Origin: Acrocarpospora macrocephala
GTDB taxonomy: Bacteria; Actinomycetota; Actinomycetes; Streptosporangiales; Streptosporangiaceae
Direction of reading: 5' to 3'
Assembly: GCF_009687865.1 (NCBI RefSeq)
Contig: NZ_BLAE01000045.1
Span: 1-64,000, forward strand
DNA length: 64,000 nt
Shown: positions 49,455-57,362 of the stretch, one piece after another
Layout: the number at the start of each line of letters is the position of its first letter
Numbering within the stretch: the stretch's first letter is position 1
The notes under the pieces: generated by a model
What the model was told of the DNA's origin: nothing
Databases searched by the model: none
The model's input: the letters and a program-made list of their open reading frames with translations, nothing else
Made by a program: the position numbers and the translations under genes

Positions 49455-50669
49455 ATGGCTGGGCTGACTGGGCTGGAACGCATGCTGACGGGGTTGCTGG
49501 ATGCCAGCCATCTGATCACGGTGGAGCGGCTGCCTGAGTTGGTGGCCGAATATGGGGACCAAGCGGATCTTGGTGGGGCGCTGATCTATCTGGCCGACCT
49601 TCAGCAGGCCGTTCTGAGTCTGCTGGCGGCTTCCGGGACGCCCGCCCGCGCCGCGGAGGGGCAGAGCGCCGAGTTGCGGATCGATGCCACCCTGGCCGGG
49701 CGTGCGTTCCAGGAGGTCAGGGCGCTGCCGCAGAACGGTGGTGGGGAGCGGCAGCATTGGTGGGTGCCGTTGCTTGACGGGACGGAACGGCTGGGCGTGA
49801 TGCGGGTGACCGCCGCCGGGGCGGAACTGCCGGACGCGGCCAGGCACCTGGCGGCGCTGGTGGCGCTGCTGCTGGTCAGTCAGCGCGCGCACAGCGACAC
49901 CTATGCCCAGCTGGTGCGGACCCGGGCGATGAACGTGGCGGCCGAGATGCAGTGGCGGTTGGTTCCCCCGCTCACGTTCGCCACGCCGGAGGTGACGGTC
50001 AGCGGGGTCATCGAGCCGGCTTACGAGGTCGGCGGGGACGTCTTCGACTACGCCCTGTCCGGTGACACGATGCACCTGGCGGTCTTCGATGCGATGGGCC
50101 ACGACGTCTCGGCGGGGCTGACCGCGAGTCTGGCCATGGCCGCCTGCCGGAACCATCGTCGCCAGGGTATGGATCTGGCCGCCAACAGTGAGGCGATCGA
50201 ACGGACCCTGATCAGCGAGTTCGGGCCGGGCACCCGGTTCGTCACCGCCGTCATCGCCGAGCTCGACCTGCGCACCGGGCAGCTCACCTGGGTCAGCCGC
50301 GGTCATCCGCCGCCGGTGCTGATCCGCAGCGGGCGGTGGAGCACCTCGCTCGACTGCTCGGCGGCCCACCCGCTCGGCCTGGACCTGGGCGTGCCCGTCA
50401 CGGTGTGTACGGAGCAGCTGGAGCCCGGTGACCGGCTGCTGATCTACACCGACGGCATCGTCGAGGCGGGCGCCGCGCAGGGCCGCGAGTTCGGGCTGGC
50501 GCGTTTCGTGGACTTCATCATCAAGCACACCAGTGCCGGCCTGCCGGTGCCGGAGACCCTGCGCCGCCTGATCACCAGCATCCTCGCCTACCATGACGGG
50601 CGGCTGAACGACGATGCCACCGTGTTGCTGACCGAATGGCACGGGATCGCGGCCGAGTCGCCCGCTTGA
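49455..50669 (+). CDS. SpoIIE-family PP2C serine/threonine phosphatase with GAF-like sensor
   Basis: About 404 residues. N-terminal GAF-like domain (~20-180: LGGALIYLADLQQAVLSLLA, WWVPLLDGTERLGVMRVTAA, AALVALLLVSQRAHSDTYAQ) and a C-terminal SpoIIE PP2C domain. Its metal Asp residues are in AYEVGGDVFDYALSGDTMHL, VFDAMGHDVSAGLTASLAMA, LIYTDGIVEAGAAQG and LNDDATVLLTEWHG. Such proteins dephosphorylate anti-anti-sigma factors in partner-switching pathways. An ATG at 49455 gives the compact N-terminus; the frame opens at 49365. No STAS or kinase gene is adjacent. Confidence 0.88.
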   Translation: MAGLTGLERMLTGLLDASHLITVERLPELVAEYGDQADLGGALIYLADLQQAVLSLLAASGTPARAAEGQSAELRIDATLAGRAFQEVRALPQNGGGERQHWWVPLLDGTERLGVMRVTAAGAELPDAARHLAALVALLLVSQRAHSDTYAQLVRTRAMNVAAEMQWRLVPPLTFATPEVTVSGVIEPAYEVGGDVFDYALSGDTMHLAVFDAMGHDVSAGLTASLAMAACRNHRRQGMDLAANSEAIERTLISEFGPGTRFVTAVIAELDLRTGQLTWVSRGHPPPVLIRSGRWSTSLDCSAAHPLGLDLGVPVTVCTEQLEPGDRLLIYTDGIVEAGAAQGREFGLARFVDFIIKHTSAGLPVPETLRRLITSILAYHDGRLNDDATVLLTEWHGIAAESPA

Positions 50670-50698
50670 GGTATTTCCTTCATATCAGGTAGGAAATA

Positions 50699-50727
50699 TT
50701 GACTTAGCGCAGGTCGCTGGTTAGCGT
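50699..50727 (+). promoter_or_regulatory. Sigma-70-type promoter of the organosulfur operon
   Basis: TTGACT (50699-50704), 17-bp spacer, TAGCGT (50722-50727). The predicted transcription start is around 50734-50735, i.e. on the ATG of the leader peptide. The leader mRNA would then be leaderless; indeed no Shine-Dalgarno sequence precedes that ATG. Confidence 0.65.
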
Positions 50728-50734
50728 GCTGAGT

Positions 50735-50818
50735 ATGAGCAAGGACCTGTACCTGACGCGGCGTGTGCACGTGGATCACGGGCACGTCGCCAGCGCCCAG
50801 TGTTGCCGCCGCGACTGA
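50735..50818 (+). CDS. 27-residue leader peptide with tandem Cys (actinobacterial sulfur-operon uORF)
   Basis: ATG 50735 to TGA 50818 encodes a peptide beginning MSKDLYLTRRVHVDHGHVAS and ending AQCCRRD. The LYLTRRVHVD…VASA…C pattern is that of small 'putative leader peptides' that precede sulfonate and other sulfur-assimilation operons in actinomycetes. The consecutive Cys codons near its end would stall translation when cysteine is scarce and couple Cys supply to expression of the transport genes that start 43 bp downstream. The short intervening segment 50819-50861 carries no obvious terminator. Confidence 0.75.
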   Translation: MSKDLYLTRRVHVDHGHVASAQCCRRD

Positions 50819-50861
50819 TCGCTTCGACCCCTTTCAATCGCGATGCGTACAGGAAACCCAA

Positions 50862-51863
50862 ATGAACAACTTCAGGAAAGTCCTTGTGTCCGGAGTCTTA
50901 GCCGTGGCCCTCGCGGGGTGCGGGAGTTCCGGCGGAGACGAGGTCACCGAGCTGCGGTATCAGGGCAGTGTCGGGGCCGTTACCCTTCCCGAGTTGGCCG
51001 AGGAGCTCGGCTATCTCGCTCCCATCAAGCTCAAGTGGATCGGCAACACGATCAGCGGGCCGCAGGATATTCAGTCGGCGGCGACCGGGGAAACGGATTT
51101 TGGCGGCGCGTTCAATGGGGCGGTCGTCAAGCTTCGGGCCAGTGGGGCGCCGATCAAGGCGGTCGTCAGTTATTACGGCAGTGACCCGGACACCTTCAGC
51201 GGGTTCTGGGTGACGCAAGGCAGTCCGATCAAGGGTCCGCGGGATCTTCTCGGAAAGAAGATCGGCGTCAATACGCTCGGGGCGCATGCCGAGGCAGTGA
51301 TCAAGGAATATCTCAAGCGGGGTGGGCTCACGCCTGAAGAGGTCAAGCAGGTCGAGCTGGTGGTGGTGCCTCCGGTCAACACCGAGCAGGGGCTGCGTGG
51401 CGGGCAGATCGATGTGGGCGCGCTGACCGGCGTGCTGCGGGACAAGGCGCTGGAGCGGGGTGGCATCCGGCTGCTGTTCAGCGACACCGAACTGCTCGGG
51501 CCCTTCAATGCCGGGACGTACGTGCTGCGCGAGGACTTCATCGCGAAGAATCCGGTGGCGGCCAAGAAGTTCGGCGAAGGCGTCGCGAAGGCGATCGAGT
51601 GGACCCGCGAGCACAGCCGCGACGAAGTTATCGCGAAATTTCGGGATATCGCGGCTAAGCGTGGGCGGAACGAGGACGTCTCGGCCATCGGGTACTGGAA
51701 GAGCTTCGGCGTCTCCTCCAAGGGCGGCCTGATCGCCGACCGGGAGTTCCAGACGTGGATCGACTGGCTGGAGCGTGAGGGTGAGCTCAAGCCGGGTCAG
51801 GTGAAGGTCGGCGACGTGTACACCAACCAGTTCAATCCGTACGCGACCGGGAGCGTCAAGTGA
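50862..51863 (+). CDS. ssuA: Aliphatic sulfonate-type ABC transporter substrate-binding lipoprotein
   Basis: 333 residues. Lipoprotein signal VSGVLAVALAGCGSSGGDEV. The type-II periplasmic binding fold of the SsuA/NMT1 group has ELRYQGSVGAVTLPELAEEL, TISGPQDIQSAATGETDFGG, AVVSYYGSDPDTFSGFWVTQ, GPRDLLGKKIGVNTLGAHAE, GQIDVGALTGVLRDKALERG and FNAGTYVLREDFIAKNP. It captures a sulfonate, sulfate ester or similar organosulfur compound. The stop overlaps the ATPase start by 4 bp. Nitrate/taurine-type relatives exist, but the flavin monooxygenase downstream and the Cys leader favour organosulfur. Confidence 0.88.
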   Translation: MNNFRKVLVSGVLAVALAGCGSSGGDEVTELRYQGSVGAVTLPELAEELGYLAPIKLKWIGNTISGPQDIQSAATGETDFGGAFNGAVVKLRASGAPIKAVVSYYGSDPDTFSGFWVTQGSPIKGPRDLLGKKIGVNTLGAHAEAVIKEYLKRGGLTPEEVKQVELVVVPPVNTEQGLRGGQIDVGALTGVLRDKALERGGIRLLFSDTELLGPFNAGTYVLREDFIAKNPVAAKKFGEGVAKAIEWTREHSRDEVIAKFRDIAAKRGRNEDVSAIGYWKSFGVSSKGGLIADREFQTWIDWLEREGELKPGQVKVGDVYTNQFNPYATGSVK

Positions 51864-52657
51864 ACAAGATCACGATCCGGGGTGTGGGGAAGACCTTTCA
51901 GGTGCGCGGCGAGGGGCGGCCGTTCGCCGCGCTTGAGGGGATCGATCTGGATGTCCGGGCCGGGGAGTTCCTCACCCTGGTCGGGCCCAGCGGCTGCGGC
52001 AAGTCCACGCTGCTCGATCTGATCGCGGGGCTGACCACGCCGACGAGCGGGACGCTGCAGCTGGACGGTCGTGCGATCAACGGGCCCGGGCTCGATCGTG
52101 GCGTCGTGTTCCAGCAGTACGCGCTGTTTCCGTGGCGTACGGCGCAGGCCAACATCGAGTTCGGGTTGGAGGCGAAAGCCGTACCGGGGAAGGAGCGGGA
52201 GGAACGGGCGCGGCACTTTCTCGATCTGGTCGGGTTGGGTGGGTTCGCGGATCGGTATCCGCATGAGCTTTCCGGGGGGATGCGGCAGCGGGTGGCCATC
52301 GCGCGCAGCCTCGCGTTCGATCCCGAGGTGCTGCTGATGGACGAGCCGTTCGCGGCGCTCGACGCGCAGACGCGGGAGTCGCTGCAGGAAGAACTGCTGA
52401 GCATCTGGGAGAAGACCGGCAAGACCATCGTCTTCATCACGCATGGCATCGACGAGGCCGTGTACCTGGGGCAGCGGGTGGCGATCATGACCTCGCGGCC
52501 GGGGCGGATCAAGCAGATCATCGACGTCACGTTCGACTCGCGGGCCGGGGATCTGCGCGCTGATCCGCGATTCGGTGAATACCGCCATCACATCTGGACG
52601 CTGCTGCGCGACGAGGTCGCCGCGGCCCGACGGGACGAGGTGCTCTCCGTTGGCTGA
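51860..52657 (+). CDS. ssuB: Sulfonate-type ABC transporter ATP-binding protein
   Basis: 265 residues. Walker A LVGPSGCGKSTLLDLIAGLT, Q-loop VVFQQYALFPWRTAQANIEF, signature [20 protein letters not shown], Walker B VLLMDEPFAALDAQTRESLQ and switch His in FITHGIDEAVYLGQRVAIMT. The FPWxTxxxN and GMRQRV signatures are those of the SsuB/TauB/NrtD group. It overlaps the binding-protein gene by 4 bp and the permease by 8 bp. Confidence 0.93.
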   Translation: MNKITIRGVGKTFQVRGEGRPFAALEGIDLDVRAGEFLTLVGPSGCGKSTLLDLIAGLTTPTSGTLQLDGRAINGPGLDRGVVFQQYALFPWRTAQANIEFGLEAKAVPGKEREERARHFLDLVGLGGFADRYPHELSGGMRQRVAIARSLAFDPEVLLMDEPFAALDAQTRESLQEELLSIWEKTGKTIVFITHGIDEAVYLGQRVAIMTSRPGRIKQIIDVTFDSRAGDLRADPRFGEYRHHIWTLLRDEVAAARRDEVLSVG

Positions 52658-53582
52658 CAACAAGGGCACCGCCCTCGCCACAGAATCCACCCCGAGTCCC
52701 GAAAAATCCGAGCAATTTCCCGGGGACGTGCACTGGTACGACCTGCCTGACGATGACGCGGATCCAGAGGAGGAGGCCGAGCCGGAAGGGCCGCCGGTCT
52801 CTGGTGACACCCGCCTCCGGCGAGTGATCCGGAAGGTCACCTCGCTGGGACGGCGGTCGGCCGCCGTGGCGCTGTTGCTGGTCGTCTGGGAGACGTTTCC
52901 GCGCCTGGGTGTCGTCGACCGGGTGTTCCTGCCGCCGCTGTCCGAGGTGGTGGGCGCCTGGTATGAACTGGCTCTCAAGGGCGAACTCGGCGAGCACGTG
53001 GGTGCCTCGCTCGGGCGGTCGCTGGCCGGATTCGCGCTGGCGATCGTCACCGTGATCCCGCTCGGGTTGCTGATCGGCTGGTACAAACCGGTCGCCGACT
53101 TCCTCACACCCCTGCTCGAACTCTTCCGGAACACCAGCGCGGTCGCGCTGCTGCCGGTGTTCACGCTGATCCTCGGCCTGGGCGAGACCGCGAAAATCAC
53201 CTTCGTCCTGTACGCCTGCGCCTGGCCGATCCTGCTCAACACGATCAGCGGCGTGAAGACCGTTGACGCGCTCCTGATCAAATCCGCGCGGTCGATGGGT
53301 CTGGGGCCGCTGCGGCTCTTCCAGAAGGTGATCCTTCCGGCCGCTGTTCCGACCATTTTCACGGGGGTTCGGCTGGCTGGGGCGTACTCGATTCTGGTGC
53401 TGCTCTTCGCCGAGATGGTCGGGGCGAAAGCGGGCCTCGGATACCTGATCAACGCCGCTCAGTTCAACTTCCGCATCCCCGACATGTACGCCGGAATCAT
53501 CACCATTTCCTTGCTCGGATTGTTGTTCAACCAGCTGCTCGTCACGTTGGAGCGGCGCTTCTCGACCTGGAGGATCACGTGA
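52650..53582 (+). CDS. ssuC: Sulfonate-type ABC transporter permease with acidic N-terminal extension
   Basis: 310 residues. A polar N-terminal ~60 residues with YDLPDDDADPEEEAEPEG precede the usual SsuC core: AAVALLLVVWETFPRLGVVD, FALAIVTVIPLGLLIGWYKP, LELFRNTSAVALLPVFTLIL, LGETAKITFVLYACAWPILL, the EAA loop ALLIKSARSMGLGPLRLFQK and VILPAAVPTIFTGVRLAGAY. About six TM helices. The TTG at 52650 overlaps the ATPase stop and extends an open frame; a later start would trim the acidic tail. Function of the tail unknown. Confidence 0.85.
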   Translation: MADNKGTALATESTPSPEKSEQFPGDVHWYDLPDDDADPEEEAEPEGPPVSGDTRLRRVIRKVTSLGRRSAAVALLLVVWETFPRLGVVDRVFLPPLSEVVGAWYELALKGELGEHVGASLGRSLAGFALAIVTVIPLGLLIGWYKPVADFLTPLLELFRNTSAVALLPVFTLILGLGETAKITFVLYACAWPILLNTISGVKTVDALLIKSARSMGLGPLRLFQKVILPAAVPTIFTGVRLAGAYSILVLLFAEMVGAKAGLGYLINAAQFNFRIPDMYAGIITISLLGLLFNQLLVTLERRFSTWRIT

Positions 53583-54901
53583 GCCCCCGCCGGCTTCATC
53601 TCAACGCGTTCCTGATGGGTGTGGGTCACCACGAGGCGGCCTGGCGGCATCCTCGGACCGAACCCGCGCTGGTCACCGATGTCAAACACTTCCAGAACCT
53701 GGCCAGGATCGCCGAGCGGGGGAAGCTCGATTCGGTCTTCCTGGCCGACGGGGTTGCCTTGTGGGGAAATGTCCGGCACAACGCGCTCGGCGGGCTTGAG
53801 CCGCTGACGCTGCTGTCGGCCATCGCCGCCGTCACCGAGCACGTCGGGCTGATCGCGACCGCGTCCACGACCTACAACGAACCGTTCCATCTGGCGCGCA
53901 AGTTCGCCTCGCTGGATCACATCAGCAACGGGCGGGCCGGGTGGAACATCGTCACCTCGGCGAGCGAGGCCGAAGCCCACAATTTCGGGATTGAACGACC
54001 GGCGCATCGGGATCGATACGCGCGTGCCGATGAGTTCCTCGATGTTGTCACCAAATTGTGGGACAGCTGGGAGGACGATGCGGTCGTCAAGGATCGGGAG
54101 AGCGGCATCTACGCCGATACCGACAAGATTCACGCGGTCGAGCATTCGGGTCCGCATTTCGCCGTCAAGGGTCCGCTCAACACGCAGCGGCCGCCGCAGG
54201 GGCACCCGCTGATCGTGCAGGCGGGGTCCTCGTCGGATGGCAAGGATTTCGCCGCCCGGCACGCGGAGGCCGTCTTCACCGCGCAGCAGACCCTGGCCGA
54301 AGGGCAGGAGTTCTACGCGGACATCAAGGCTCGGGCGATCGCCGCCGGACGCAGGCCGGAGGACGTCGTGATTCTTCCTGGGATTTCGCCCATCATCGGG
54401 AGCACTGAGCGGGAAGCACTTCGGTTGGAGCGCGAACTCGAGGAGCTGATCATTCCGGCGTACGGCGTGGCGCAGCTGTCCACCATTCTCGGGGTCGATC
54501 TGTCCGATCATCCGCTCGATGAACCGTTGCCGGAAATATCGCCCGAAACCGAGGGGCAGCAGAGCCGGGTCAAGCTGGTGCTCGATCTGGCTTCGCGGGA
54601 CAACCTCACTCTTCGGCAGCTGATCGCCCGATTGGCGGGTGGGCGCGGGCATCGTGTCCTCGCCGGGACCCCGGAGCTGATCGCCGATCAGATCCAGGAA
54701 TGGTTCGAGCAGGGCGCGGCCGACGGCTTCAACATCATGCCGCCGGTGCTCCCCAGCGGGCTGGCCGACTTCGTCGATCATGTCGTGCCTGTGCTCCAGG
54801 CGCGTGGTCTGTTCCGGTACGAATACGAGGGCCGTACCCTCCGCGAGAACTACGGACTGGCCCGTCCGGCGAACCGCTACGCGGAATTGGCGGGGGTCTG
54901 A
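53579..54901 (+). CDS. LLM-class FMN-dependent monooxygenase (NtaA/SnaA/DszA family)
   Basis: 440 residues. RRLHLNAFLMGVGHHEAAWR, SVFLADGVALWGNVRHNALG, TLLSAIAAVTEHVGLIATAS, RKFASLDHISNGRAGWNIVT (SGRAGWNxVTS is diagnostic), ERPAHRDRYARADEFLDVVT, HPLIVQAGSSSDGKDFAARH and ILPGISPIIGSTEREALRLE. These two-component enzymes use FMNH2 from a separate reductase to cleave C-S, C-N or aromatic sulfones. Placed after a sulfonate transporter and before two flavin reductases, a desulfonation or sulfone cleavage role is likely. Overlaps both neighbours. Confidence 0.93.
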   Translation: MSPRRLHLNAFLMGVGHHEAAWRHPRTEPALVTDVKHFQNLARIAERGKLDSVFLADGVALWGNVRHNALGGLEPLTLLSAIAAVTEHVGLIATASTTYNEPFHLARKFASLDHISNGRAGWNIVTSASEAEAHNFGIERPAHRDRYARADEFLDVVTKLWDSWEDDAVVKDRESGIYADTDKIHAVEHSGPHFAVKGPLNTQRPPQGHPLIVQAGSSSDGKDFAARHAEAVFTAQQTLAEGQEFYADIKARAIAAGRRPEDVVILPGISPIIGSTEREALRLERELEELIIPAYGVAQLSTILGVDLSDHPLDEPLPEISPETEGQQSRVKLVLDLASRDNLTLRQLIARLAGGRGHRVLAGTPELIADQIQEWFEQGAADGFNIMPPVLPSGLADFVDHVVPVLQARGLFRYEYEGRTLRENYGLARPANRYAELAGV

Positions 54902-55413
54902 TGAGCATCGTGACCGTGGTCGGCAACCCGCGCAGCGGCTCCCGTACGCTGACCGTCGCCACCAAAGCCGCCGAAACGCTCGCCAACCGGCTGGGGGTCG
55001 AGGCGGGCGATGTCGTGGATCTGTCGGGGCTGGCCCCTGCCCTGTTCTCCCCAGAGCCTTCGCCGGGCGTTGAGGTCGCGCTGGAACTCCTTCTTGACGC
55101 GTCGATCCTCGTCGTGGCCAGCCCGACCTACAAAGGCACCTACACCGGGCTCCTCAAGTCCTTTCTCGACAAACTTCCCAGCCAAGCGCTTGCCGGGAAG
55201 GTCGCCCTGCCGCTCCTGGTCTTGGGCGATCCGAAACACTCCCTGGCCGTCGAAGTCCACTTCCGCCCGCTCCTGGTCGAGTTGGGCGCGGCCGTCCCCA
55301 CTCCCGGCTTGGTCGTCCTGGAGTCGCGCATTCCGGACCTGGACGAGCTTCTCGCCGCTTGGGCGGACACGGTGATACCGCAACTGACCAGACATACGGA
55401 GGTGCTCACATGA
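54901..55413 (+). CDS. NAD(P)H-dependent FMN reductase (SsuE-like flavodoxin fold)
   Basis: 170 residues. FMN-binding loop TVVGNPRSGSRTLTVATKAA, DLSGLAPALFSPEPSPGVEV, LVVASPTYKGTYTGLLKSFL (SPxYxGxYxGxLKxFLD) and ALPLLVLGDPKHSLAVEVHF match SsuE/MsuE-type reductases. Provides FMNH2 to the upstream monooxygenase. The ATG shares its A with the monooxygenase stop (TGATG). The stop overlaps the next ATG. Confidence 0.92.
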   Translation: MSIVTVVGNPRSGSRTLTVATKAAETLANRLGVEAGDVVDLSGLAPALFSPEPSPGVEVALELLLDASILVVASPTYKGTYTGLLKSFLDKLPSQALAGKVALPLLVLGDPKHSLAVEVHFRPLLVELGAAVPTPGLVVLESRIPDLDELLAAWADTVIPQLTRHTEVLT

Positions 55414-56048
55414 CCGCGGCCCCCGACGAGCAACCGCCAGCCAGCCATCTTCGACTGGTGTCCGTTCCGGAGCAGGGTGGCCGCGGCAGGAAGTTCCGGC
55501 GTGTCGGTGAGGAAGGGGAATCCCACGCTTCGATCGGATCCGAGGAAGTCCGGCCCGCCGGTGGGGAGGTTCCGATCGGGCCTGAGGAGTTCCGGCAGGC
55601 GTTGGCGGCCCATGCGGCGGGAGTCGTCGTGGTCACGGCGCGGCCGGGCGGCGAGCCGGTCGGGCTGACCGCGACCTCCTTCACCTCGGTCAGTCTTGCT
55701 CCGCCGCTGGTCTCCTTCTATGTCGATCAGGCTTCCACCACCTGGCCCGCCCTCAGCAAAGCCGAGTATTTCGCGGTGAACGTGCTCGCCAGCCATCAGG
55801 TGGAGCTGGCCGCGAGGTTCGCGCGCAAGGGCGTGGACCGGTTCGCCGCGCCGACCCGATGGTCACCCGGTCTGGCGGACGTCCCGTTACTCGAGGAGGT
55901 CGCCAGCCACCTCGTCTGCCGCGCCCACCACACCAGCGAGGTCGGCGACCACATCCTGGTGGTCGGCCTCGTGGTGGCCACCGCCGGCGGCGACGGGCGC
56001 CCACTCCTTTACCACCAAGGCCGATTCGGAGATTTCCAACCGCGCTAG
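55410..56048 (+). CDS. Flavin reductase (HpaC/DszD-like)
   Basis: About 212 residues. A low-complexity N-terminal ~60 residues (SVPEQGGRGRKFRRVGEEGE) precede the flavin_red split barrel: FRQALAAHAAGVVVVTARPG, GLTATSFTSVSLAPPLVSFY, KAEYFAVNVLASHQVELAAR and GDHILVVGLVVAT, ending PLLYHQGRFGDF. A second reductase in the same operon suggests two flavin-consuming steps or redundancy. ATG 55410 has GGAGG at good spacing. It ends the organosulfur operon. Confidence 0.9.
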   Translation: MTAAPDEQPPASHLRLVSVPEQGGRGRKFRRVGEEGESHASIGSEEVRPAGGEVPIGPEEFRQALAAHAAGVVVVTARPGGEPVGLTATSFTSVSLAPPLVSFYVDQASTTWPALSKAEYFAVNVLASHQVELAARFARKGVDRFAAPTRWSPGLADVPLLEEVASHLVCRAHHTSEVGDHILVVGLVVATAGGDGRPLLYHQGRFGDFQPR

Positions 56049-56065
56049 GTGGTTCTCCCACCGGT

Positions 56066-57115
56066 TCAGGCCAGGCGGGCGGTGCCTCGGCCGATGGCTA
56101 GGGGGAGGTCGAGCATGGTGCGGATGCCTGGTGGGGCGGCGCAGACCGACGTGATCGAGTTGACCGCGTGGGCCGCGGCGCCCGCCAGGCCGTGGCTGAC
56201 CTCGTCGATGGTGAGGGCGATGGTGGGGCGGCCTTCGATGTGGATGGCGAAGCCGGGGTCGGCCCAGCGGCGGACCTTGGTGGCGTCGGCTTTGTAGACG
56301 CATTCGACGGTCATGAAGGGGCGGCCGCGGATCAGGCCGCTGAAGGTCCAGCGGGAGGCGCAGACGGTGTCGGGGAGGACCGTTCCGGCGGCGATCTCGA
56401 ACTCTTCGGTGGCCAGTTCGAACTCGTCGCTCTCCTCGATCTCGTCGAGCCGTACATTCAGGGCGGTGGTGACGAGCTGCACGCTTTCCGCGAAGAGGGC
56501 GCGCTGGAACGCCCGGAACGGGCGGACGGCGGCGGCGTAATCCTTGGCGGAGCGGGTGAAGCCGATCAGGTCGGTGACGATCTGGCGGGACGGGTGGCCG
56601 CGGTAGTCGGAGGATTCGCGGACGTAGATGTGGTCCAGGCGGGAGGAGAGGCCGGTCAGGGCCAGCGGGAGGAGGTCGCTGACGAAACCGGGGTTGATGC
56701 CGGTGCCGTGGAGTGTCGTGCCGCCTTCCGCGCAGGCGGCTTCGAGGCGTTCGACCACGCCGGGGCCGTACGCGGCGGGGTAGACGAAGCCGGTCGTGGT
56801 GATAACGTTCTTGCCCGAGGACAGCAGGGCGCAGATCGTCTCGACGTCGGTGGCGTGGTCGCCGCCGAAGTACGACGCGGGGAGGGGCATGTGCAGGACG
56901 CAGTCGGCGTCCAGGGACAGGATCTGTTCCACGTCGTCGGTGCAGGTCACGCCGACCGGGTCCAGGCCGATCAGCGAGCCCGCGTCGACGCCCACCTTGT
57001 CCGGGTCGTAGACGAGCACGCCGGCGAGTTCGAATTCCGGCCGGGTGATGACGCTGCGCAGAGCGTAGCCGCCTACTGCTCCGGTGGCCCATTGGACCAC
57101 GCGCAGACGGGGCAT
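56066..57115 (-). CDS. NAD(P)-binding dihydrodipicolinate-reductase-like protein
   Basis: 349 residues. N-terminal Rossmann VVQWATGAVGGYALRSVITR, ELAGVLVYDPDKVGVDAGSL and VTCTDDVEQILSLDADCVLH; middle TTTGFVYPAAYGPGVVERLE and TLHGTGINPGFVSDLLPLAL. It fits the DapB_N-like amine-dehydrogenase/dihydrodipicolinate-reductase-like family found near acyl-CoA and steroid genes in actinomycetes, with no true DapB C-domain. ATG 57115 has GGAGG; the frame is open upstream but through G+C-biased shadow codons. It is divergent from the SDR gene. Confidence 0.85.
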   Translation of the reverse strand: MPRLRVVQWATGAVGGYALRSVITRPEFELAGVLVYDPDKVGVDAGSLIGLDPVGVTCTDDVEQILSLDADCVLHMPLPASYFGGDHATDVETICALLSSGKNVITTTGFVYPAAYGPGVVERLEAACAEGGTTLHGTGINPGFVSDLLPLALTGLSSRLDHIYVRESSDYRGHPSRQIVTDLIGFTRSAKDYAAAVRPFRAFQRALFAESVQLVTTALNVRLDEIEESDEFELATEEFEIAAGTVLPDTVCASRWTFSGLIRGRPFMTVECVYKADATKVRRWADPGFAIHIEGRPTIALTIDEVSHGLAGAAAHAVNSITSVCAAPPGIRTMLDLPLAIGRGTARLA

Positions 57116-57330
57116 GCAGAGCCTCCAGACTGGGTTATGGCCGCGCCTCCGGCGCGACGGGCTTGGCCGCTGGGGAGCCAAGCCGGGCGGAGGGCATGCT
57201 GGGGAGGGGTGTCGCCGGTAGCCCCACGCCCTGGCGAAGCCGAAACTATAGCAGGAATTTACTCGTCCGATCACTATCCGCAACGACCCATTTGTGGGCC
57301 CCAGCGCTCTTGATAGGGTTCAGCCTGACT

Positions 57331-57343
57331 AGAATCTTGTTCT
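57331..57343 (+). promoter_or_regulatory. AGAAT-CTT-GTTCT inverted repeat before the SDR gene
   Basis: A GAAC…GTTC-type inverted repeat (one mismatch) with 3-bp spacer, 20 bp upstream of the SDR ATG. It resembles the KstR-like sites at 20187 and 32539 but has one extra central base, so it may belong to a related regulator. The rest of 57116-57362 holds no gene. Confidence 0.35.
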
Positions 57344-57362
57344 CTTCGTGGAGGGTGGGCGC

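Noticed and set aside
51797..53452. 551-codon minus-strand frame over the sulfonate transporter
   Set aside because: Covers two intact ABC genes in antisense and has no recognisable protein features.
55190..55203. CAAGCGCTTG palindrome as another KstR2-like site
   Set aside because: It is in the middle of the FMN-reductase coding sequence, and the outer consensus bases do not fit.
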